This document shows positions 5,856 through 10,243 of a DNA stretch of 10,243 bases, one piece after another. A program made the translations under genes and the position numbers. The notes beneath the pieces were generated by a model that was given only the letters and a program-made list of their open reading frames with translations, searched no databases and was not told the origin of the DNA. This DNA comes from Nitrospirota bacterium. GTDB lineage: Bacteria; Nitrospirota; Thermodesulfovibrionia; Thermodesulfovibrionales; UBA6898. Location: positions 1 through 10,243 of the forward strand of contig JAOUFP010000066.1 in assembly GCA_029858145.1 (NCBI GenBank), written 5' to 3'. Numbering within the stretch: the first letter of the stretch is position 1; every line of letters starts with the position of its first letter.

Positions 5856-6273
5856 CGAAGAGCTCCCTTTCTTTTTTTTCCATCTTCTTTTTCTGGTAGG
5901 CGTTCACCTCGTGGTCGTAGCCGACGAGGTGGAGAAGTCCGTGAATGAGCAGCCGCAGCAGTTCGTCATAAAAGGGGACTCCGAATTCCTCCGCCTGTTT
6001 CAGCGCCCGGGGAACTGAGATGACGATGTCGCCGAGTATGACCGGACGGTGATACAGGTCTCTGTCCATCAGGGGAAAGGAGAGGACATCGGTATCTTTG
6101 CTGATCTTCCGATACCGGGTGTTGAGGAGTTTCATCCTTCTGCTGTTGACGAAAAGGACGCTCAGCTCGGATGACTGCAGGTGCAGATAACGCAGGGCCT
6201 CAGTGAGATGCTTTTCCAACCTCTTCAGGTTTAAGCTTGTCGATCTTTGCTGGTTCTTTATGTATATTTTCAT
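5833..6273 (-). CDS. ybeY: Endoribonuclease YbeY (rRNA maturation factor)
   Basis: The 146-residue product carries the YbeY signature HGLLHLVGYDH at 111-121, whose three histidines (H111, H115, H121) bind the catalytic zinc. Upstream are the conserved LNTRYRKISKDTDVLSFPL (50-68) and GDIVIS (81-86). YbeY is a cytoplasmic metal-dependent single-strand RNase involved in 16S rRNA 3' end maturation and ribosome quality control. The ATG at 6273 is chosen because the family's N-terminus starts with a short strand like MKIYIKNQ; a TTG at 6285 would only add four residues. The start lies 74 bases inside the 3' end of the HD phosphohydrolase gene, an unusually long overlap, and no clear Shine-Dalgarno sequence is visible. 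The gene order phoH - HD protein - ybeY - dgkA-like is widely conserved in bacteria. Confidence 0.93.
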   Translation of the reverse strand: MKIYIKNQQRSTSLNLKRLEKHLTEALRYLHLQSSELSVLFVNSRRMKLLNTRYRKISKDTDVLSFPLMDRDLYHRPVILGDIVISVPRALKQAEEFGVPFYDELLRLLIHGLLHLVGYDHEVNAYQKKKMEKKERELFDAVKKVD

Positions 6274-7669
6274 TTCTGAAGTCAAACCCCGGATAGTCTA
6301 TCCTCTTGTGGAAGATGCCGGTAAGTATGTAGGTGAAACGCCGCTTTACCTCCGAGATGTCCTTGAGCGTCAGTTCGCATTCGTCAAGCTGGCCGTCGAG
6401 GAAGATGTGGTTGATGATCTTGTCGACGAGCGCCGAGATCCTGGCCGGTGTCGGGTCGTTGAGCACCCTCGAGGAGGCCTCCACCGCGTCTGCCATCATG
6501 ACAAGGGCTGCCACGCGGGTCTGCGGTTTGGGGCCGGGATATTTATATTCGTCTATGGCTACCGGCTTTTCCTGCTCCTGGTCCTTTGCCTTCTGGTAGA
6601 AGTAGGTGATCAGGGCGTTGCCGTGGTGCTGCCTGATGATGTCGATGATCGCCTGGGGCAGCTTGTATTGCTTCGCCAGTTCAACCCCTTCCTTTACATG
6701 GTTGGTGATGATCATGCTGCTCATGTGCGGTGTCAGCTTGTCGTGCTTGCTCGGCGCGATGCTCTGGTTCTCGACGAAATATTCGGGCATCTTTATCTTG
6801 CCGATGTCATGGTAGTAGGAACTCACCCTCGCAAGCAGGGGGTTTACACCTACCGCCTCTGCGGCTGCCTCGACGAGGTTGCCGACGATGACGCTGTGGT
6901 GATACGTGCCGGGAGCGGCTATCATCAGGGTCTTCATGAGCGGCTGGTTGAGGTCGAGGAGTTCGAGGAGGCTTATATCGGTCGTGATCTTGAAAAGATA
7001 CTCAAAGAGGGGGAGAAGGAGCGAAACGATCGCAGAGACCGACATGCCTGAAAAGACCGCTAAGATGACCGCGTAGCCGGGTTTGACCGTGAAGAGCTCT
7101 CCGTTGGCCAAAAGGAGTATCAGGACGAGCAGGACATTCGCGTAGACTATGTAGAGGCCGCCTCTCAGCAGCGCCGAACGTTTCTTGCAGCGGATCACGC
7201 TGAACGCGGCGGTGAGGCTTCCCGCGAAGGTATAGATCGGATAGAGTGCATCCTGCAGCCAGAAGCCGGTGAGAAGGCTTATGGCAAAGGAGAATATGAT
7301 CGCCGTGTGGAAGTCGAAAAGAAGGGTTACGAACATCGCCCCGGTCGCGATGGGGATGCCGTATCTGGCTATATCCGTATCAACAATGCCGAGCCCCTTC
7401 GAGAGGATTTCCAGAAAATAGCCGAAGGTCCTTCCGATAACTACCGTCCCGATGATCATGAGGCAAAGCAGTATGAGCATGTTGTAGTTGCTTATATATG
7501 ACGGCCTGTAGCGCATGATGTCCTTGTAGAGGATGAAGAGCAGGACAAAGGAGATCAGTGCCCCGCCAACGAACCGCTCCATGCTCGTATCCGTCATGAG
7601 CAGCGCGGAGACAACGACCGATATCAGGGAAAGAAACAAAATTTTATATATGTTTGCGCGGATATTCAT
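6200..7669 (-). CDS. Short-form 7TM-HD phosphohydrolase (PgpH/YqfF-like)
   Basis: The 489-residue product has about seven to eight N-terminal hydrophobic segments (roughly 8-25, 33-48, 63-80, 105-122, 124-139, 170-188, 198-222). A cytoplasmic HD domain follows: TYHHSVIVGNL at 255-265, the metal-binding H287-D288 in YYHDIGK, H324 in NHVKEG, H348-H349 and D394 in MMADAVEASSR. This matches 7TM-HD proteins such as Listeria PgpH, a c-di-AMP phosphodiesterase. Those proteins have a large extracellular HDED domain between the first two helices. Here the gap is only about eight residues, so the sensor is missing and the protein is far shorter than the usual 700 or more residues. The start at 7669 follows AAGGAG with 5-base spacing; an ATG at 7714 would overlap phoH. 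Its position between phoH and ybeY matches the Firmicutes cluster. Nucleotide specificity is uncertain, since c-di-AMP use by this organism is not shown here. Confidence 0.88.
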   Translation of the reverse strand: MNIRANIYKILFLSLISVVVSALLMTDTSMERFVGGALISFVLLFILYKDIMRYRPSYISNYNMLILLCLMIIGTVVIGRTFGYFLEILSKGLGIVDTDIARYGIPIATGAMFVTLLFDFHTAIIFSFAISLLTGFWLQDALYPIYTFAGSLTAAFSVIRCKKRSALLRGGLYIVYANVLLVLILLLANGELFTVKPGYAVILAVFSGMSVSAIVSLLLPLFEYLFKITTDISLLELLDLNQPLMKTLMIAAPGTYHHSVIVGNLVEAAAEAVGVNPLLARVSSYYHDIGKIKMPEYFVENQSIAPSKHDKLTPHMSSMIITNHVKEGVELAKQYKLPQAIIDIIRQHHGNALITYFYQKAKDQEQEKPVAIDEYKYPGPKPQTRVAALVMMADAVEASSRVLNDPTPARISALVDKIINHIFLDGQLDECELTLKDISEVKRRFTYILTGIFHKRIDYPGFDFRNENIHKEPAKIDKLKPEEVGKASH

Positions 7670-7674
7670 CGCAT

Positions 7675-7680
7675 CTCCTT
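7675..7680 (-). promoter_or_regulatory. Ribosome binding site deciding the HD protein start
   Basis: AAGGAG lies on the minus strand 5 bases before the ATG at 7669. The longer frame from 7714 lacks such a site and would add a polar segment overlapping phoH by 26 bases. The shorter start leaves a 19-base gap after the phoH stop. Confidence 0.75.
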
Positions 7681-7688
7681 TTGCGAGA

Positions 7689-8642
7689 TCAAGATCGCTT
7701 TTCATATCTCTCATATGCCTTTACAATAGACTGAACGAGCCTGTGCCTGACAACATCTTTATCAGTGAAGAAGATGAAGTCAATGCCTTCGATCCCTTCC
7801 AGGATCTTTATGATCTCGATAAGTCCCGATGTCCTTCCCGCGGGCAGGTCGATCTGGGTGACGTCGCCGGTGATTACAGCCTTGGAGTTGAAACCGAGAC
7901 GGGTGAGGAACATCTTCATCTGTTCCGTGGTGGTGTTCTGGGCCTCGTCGAGAATGATGAAGGAATCATTTAGTGTCCTGCCCCTCATAAACGCGAGGGG
8001 GGCTATCTCGATGACGCCGCGTTCCATGAGTTTTGCGGCCTTTTCCGCTTCCATCATGTCGAAGAGCGCGTCATAGAGCGGCCTGAGATAGGGGTTTACC
8101 TTTTCGAAGATATCTCCGGGCAGGAACCCCAGTCTTTCGCCGGCCTCGATGGCCGGCCGCGCGAGGACGATCCTGCTGATCTGTTTTTTCAGAAACGCGT
8201 TGATCGCCATCGCCATGGCAAGGTAGGTCTTGCCTGTTCCGGCAGGGCCGACGCCGATGACGATGTCGTTTTCCTTTATGCTGTCCATATACTTTTTCTG
8301 GGTCGCTGTCTTGGGAATGATGAACCGCCGTTTTGACGATACCGGAATATTATTGACGAAAAGTTCCTTCAGCGAGGTTTCGCTGCCTTCCGATATGGAG
8401 CGTATGGCGTAGCGGATGTCTTCGGGCCTGAGGTTGTAGCCGGCGGCGGTGAGGTCGCGCAGGTCTTTTATCAGCCCCTCCGCTGTCCTTATTTTCTTGT
8501 CGTCGCCTTTCAGTAAGACCTTATTGCCCCTGAAACTTGCGGCGATACCGAGTGTCTCCTCAATCAGCATAAGGTTCTTCTCAAGACCGTTGAAGAGAAG
8601 AGGATATTCCTTGCTGCTGTCGAACTCTATTTCAATGGTGAT
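7689..8642 (-). CDS. phoH: PhoH family ATPase, probable non-ATG start
   Basis: This is a PhoH/YbeZ-type cytoplasmic P-loop ATPase, linked in other bacteria to YbeY and RNA metabolism. Numbered from 8642 (317 residues), Walker A is GPAGTGKT at about 132-139, followed by RPAIEAGERLGFLPGD, Walker B in FIILDEAQN and TGDVTQID. The first ATG is at 8570, but the frame is open for 28 codons upstream, to the stop of the SPOR gene. Those codons encode EFDSSKEYPLLFNGLEKNL, which aligns by eye with the N-terminus of known PhoH proteins (LFG..D.NLK.IE..LG). No ATG, GTG or TTG occurs there. AAGGAG at 8656-8651 is 8 bases before ATC (8642) and 5 before ACG (8645). I place the start at ATC, giving MTIEIEFD, with ACG as the alternative. 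A base error turning ATG into ATC is possible. From 8570 the protein would have 293 residues. Function and family are secure; the exact start is not. Confidence 0.9.
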   Translation of the reverse strand: MTIEIEFDSSKEYPLLFNGLEKNLMLIEETLGIAASFRGNKVLLKGDDKKIRTAEGLIKDLRDLTAAGYNLRPEDIRYAIRSISEGSETSLKELFVNNIPVSSKRRFIIPKTATQKKYMDSIKENDIVIGVGPAGTGKTYLAMAMAINAFLKKQISRIVLARPAIEAGERLGFLPGDIFEKVNPYLRPLYDALFDMMEAEKAAKLMERGVIEIAPLAFMRGRTLNDSFIILDEAQNTTTEQMKMFLTRLGFNSKAVITGDVTQIDLPAGRTSGLIEIIKILEGIEGIDFIFFTDKDVVRHRLVQSIVKAYERYEKRS

Positions 8643-8650
8643 CGTAACGG

Positions 8651-8656
8651 CTCCTT
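8651..8656 (-). promoter_or_regulatory. Ribosome binding site upstream of the phoH frame
   Basis: AAGGAG on the minus strand overlaps the TAA stop of the SPOR gene (TAAGGAG). It lies 81 bases before the first phoH ATG, too far to serve it, but 5-8 bases before in-frame ACG and ATC codons. This is the main evidence for non-canonical phoH initiation. Confidence 0.65.
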
Positions 8657-9335
8657 AGTCGTTCCTGACGGTTACAAAGGTTTTTAAATCCTCTGTTTTA
8701 TTGAGTTTCAGGGAGAGGAGTTCCGCGTCCTTCCTGTCCCTGAACTCTCCTGTCCTGACCTTATAGATCTTTTCTTTCTTTTTGTTTGCAGAGGTGCTCA
8801 CAAACGTTTTTATCCCTTTAATGGCGTACTTTTTCCTGAACGACTTTGTTTCAGCGGAACTCTTGAAGGCGCCCAACTGCACGGAGTAGACCGGTTCCTT
8901 ACTGCTGCTGCCACTGGATTTTCGCGCATCCGGACTTTCCTTCACGTTCTGCTTTGCAACGGTCTGTGCCCTGGGCTTATCCTTTACAGGCTCAGGGGGC
9001 TTTGCCGGCGCGGGTTGCTTCGCTCCGGCGGCAACAATGGGTTCTTTTTGCTGCGCCTCACCGTCTGTCGCGGCTGTCTCTTCGGCGCCTGGGGCATCTT
9101 CAGGAGCGGATAGACTGCCGGACCGGGAAAACGCATCCTGCCCCTGCGTTTGCGGAGACGGCGCGGTCTCCGCGGCCTGCGGGTGATTCATCTGCGCGCC
9201 GTCTATCCCGCTTTTCCCCACAAAGTAGCCGAGTGTGAAGCTCAGGGCAGAAAAGATCACGACTACGACGATGATAAACTCTTTTCCGGGCAGTTGCAGA
9301 GAAGCGCTGTTTTTGTGAAAGGCACTGTTCCTCAT
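8655..9335 (-). CDS. SPOR-domain single-pass membrane protein
   Basis: The 226-residue product has one membrane helix at about 19-40 after a short cytoplasmic N-terminus. A long Ala/Pro/Glu/Lys-rich low-complexity linker (about 45-147) follows, then a C-terminal SPOR domain at about 149-224 (VYSVQLGAFKSSAET, then EKIYKVRTGEFRDRKDA). SPOR domains bind denuded peptidoglycan glycan strands at division sites, so this is probably a periplasmic septal-ring or cell-envelope protein of the FtsN/DedD type by architecture. It has no catalytic domain. Its ATG overlaps the queA stop (ATGA), indicating translational coupling. The phoH Shine-Dalgarno sequence overlaps its own stop. Linker sequences of this kind evolve fast, so no specific gene name is justified. 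Confidence 0.88.
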   Translation of the reverse strand: MRNSAFHKNSASLQLPGKEFIIVVVVIFSALSFTLGYFVGKSGIDGAQMNHPQAAETAPSPQTQGQDAFSRSGSLSAPEDAPGAEETAATDGEAQQKEPIVAAGAKQPAPAKPPEPVKDKPRAQTVAKQNVKESPDARKSSGSSSKEPVYSVQLGAFKSSAETKSFRKKYAIKGIKTFVSTSANKKKEKIYKVRTGEFRDRKDAELLSLKLNKTEDLKTFVTVRND

Positions 9336-10243
9336 AAAACAAGCATAGCATCACCATAGGAGAAAAATCTATACCCGTTCGACAGCGCAACCCTATATGC
9401 ATTCAGGATTTTTTCACGTCCCGAAAAAGCGGAAGCAAGCATTAACGGAGTCGAAACAGGCAGGTGAAAGTTCGTTATGAGTGAATCGACCGCACTGAAG
9501 CGGTAACCTTCATAAATGAATATATTCGTGGAGCCGCTGATGGTGCCGTTGGTGGAAAAAACAGTGCATTTGCCGCTCATGTATCCTTCGATGGTGCGTG
9601 TTGTGGTTGTACCCACGGCTATGACCCTGTTGCCGTTTTGCCTGGTTTTTTCGATTTCGGCGATCAGTGAGGCGTCCATTTCGAAGAACTCTTCGTCCAT
9701 GGTGTGGTCTTTGATGTCCGGTACCTTCACGGGCCTGAATGTCCCTATGCCGACATGAAGTGTGACGGAACGGACGGTCACCCCTTTTGACGCAATCGTA
9801 TCGAGGAGTCCTCTTGTGAAGTGCAGGCCGGCGGTGGGCGCTGCGATCGAACCTTCGACCTCGGCGTAGACGGTCTGGTACCTTTTCCTGTCCGCTTCGC
9901 CGGCCGGCCGCCTGATATACGGCGGCAGCGGCATCTGGCCGTTTTCCCACAGGAACCTTTTGACGTCTGTCGTCTCCCCGAAAGACGCTGTCTTTCCACC
10001 TGATATGAAAGCGGTGTTTCCTCCTGCGAGGGAGACGCTGCCGGTATATTTCCCCCTGATCATGACCTTCCAGAGCCCGGGCGAGATTTCGCCGACGAGA
10101 AGGATTTCGATCGTCTCGCCGTCTGGTTTACAGCCGGTAAGACGGGCGGGAAATACCTTTGAGTTGTTTATCAGAAGCAGGTCGCCGCTGTTGAGGAACA
10201 GGGGAAGATCGTGAAACCTTTTGTGCTCAATGCCGCCGTCGCG
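9332..10243 (-). CDS. queA: QueA, tRNA preQ1 ribosyltransferase-isomerase (5' end missing)
   Basis: This is the S-adenosylmethionine:tRNA ribosyltransferase-isomerase of queuosine biosynthesis. It transfers and isomerises the ribose of SAM onto preQ1 in tRNA to give epoxyqueuosine. The frame is open from the window edge at 10243 without a start, and 303 residues are visible. Family marks are FHDLP...GDLLLINNSKVFPARLTG near the edge, GSIAAPTAGLHFT, LHVGIGTFRPVK, VGTTTTRTIE, TNFHLPVSTPLMLASAFSG and YRFFSYGDAML at the C-terminus. Full-length family members have about 335-356 residues, so roughly 25-45 N-terminal residues lie outside the window. The ATG at 10063 is internal, not the start. It is the first gene seen of the minus-strand operon and overlaps the SPOR gene by four bases (ATGA). 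Promoter elements lie outside the window. Confidence 0.95.
   Translation of the reverse strand, partial: RDGGIEHKRFHDLPLFLNSGDLLLINNSKVFPARLTGCKPDGETIEILLVGEISPGLWKVMIRGKYTGSVSLAGGNTAFISGGKTASFGETTDVKRFLWENGQMPLPPYIRRPAGEADRKRYQTVYAEVEGSIAAPTAGLHFTRGLLDTIASKGVTVRSVTLHVGIGTFRPVKVPDIKDHTMDEEFFEMDASLIAEIEKTRQNGNRVIAVGTTTTRTIEGYMSGKCTVFSTNGTISGSTNIFIYEGYRFSAVDSLITNFHLPVSTPLMLASAFSGREKILNAYRVALSNGYRFFSYGDAMLVL

Noticed and set aside
6203..7051. Plus-strand 282-codon open frame
   Set aside because: It lies wholly antisense to the well-supported HD phosphohydrolase and ybeY start region, has an odd Val/Asp/Arg-rich composition, and shows no recognisable domain or Shine-Dalgarno sequence.
7533..7973. 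Plus-strand 146-codon open frame across the phoH/HD protein junction
   Set aside because: It is antisense to two conserved genes, with no motifs and no ribosome binding site.
1..10243. CRISPR arrays, tRNA or rRNA genes, insertion sequences
   Set aside because: I saw no spaced direct repeats, tRNA-like cloverleaf with a conserved TTC arm, rRNA sequence, or transposase frame.

Overview
The window is compact, mid-to-high GC bacterial DNA that looks chromosomal. The gene set fits an anaerobic or microaerophilic Gram-negative-type bacterium: a two-subunit ferredoxin-dependent 2-oxoacid oxidoreductase, a ferritin-like protein, a radical SAM/SPASM enzyme, and a phoH - HD phosphohydrolase - ybeY - diacylglycerol kinase-like housekeeping run. 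Nitrospirota (Thermodesulfovibrionia-like) or Desulfobacterota are my best guesses. This is inference from gene content, not a phylogenetic result.

Left end (1-1377, minus strand): a small unit that looks like a RiPP (ribosomally made, post-translationally modified peptide) system. A 390-residue radical SAM/SPASM protein with a PqqD/RRE-like N-terminus is followed by a 20-residue Cys-rich peptide gene at 94-156. That peptide gene has an excellent Shine-Dalgarno sequence and is closed by a strong hairpin-plus-U-run terminator. This is the most likely undescribed system in the window.

Middle left (1421-4881, plus strand): a tightly packed operon divergent from the maturase. It encodes a seven-cysteine small protein of unknown function, a ferritin-like (rubrerythrin-type) diiron protein, and the KorA (gamma-alpha fused) and KorB subunits of a 2-oxoacid:ferredoxin oxidoreductase. 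The ferritin-like gene and korA overlap by one base, and korA and korB by 23 bases. Oxygen or peroxide protection of an oxygen-sensitive iron-sulfur enzyme is a reasonable reading.

Intergenic 4882-5156: a convergent junction of 275 bp with several inverted repeats but no gene that I can support.

Right half (5157-10243, minus strand): a housekeeping operon read right to left. It contains queA (5' end outside the window), a SPOR-domain membrane protein, phoH, a short-form 7TM-type HD phosphohydrolase, ybeY, and a fusion of a DgkA-like lipid kinase with a PAP2 phosphatase. Genes are coupled by overlaps or very short gaps. The phoH reading frame is clearly coding upstream of its first ATG, and a strong Shine-Dalgarno sequence points to a non-canonical start codon. 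The DgkA-PAP2 fusion could supply undecaprenyl phosphate from two directions.
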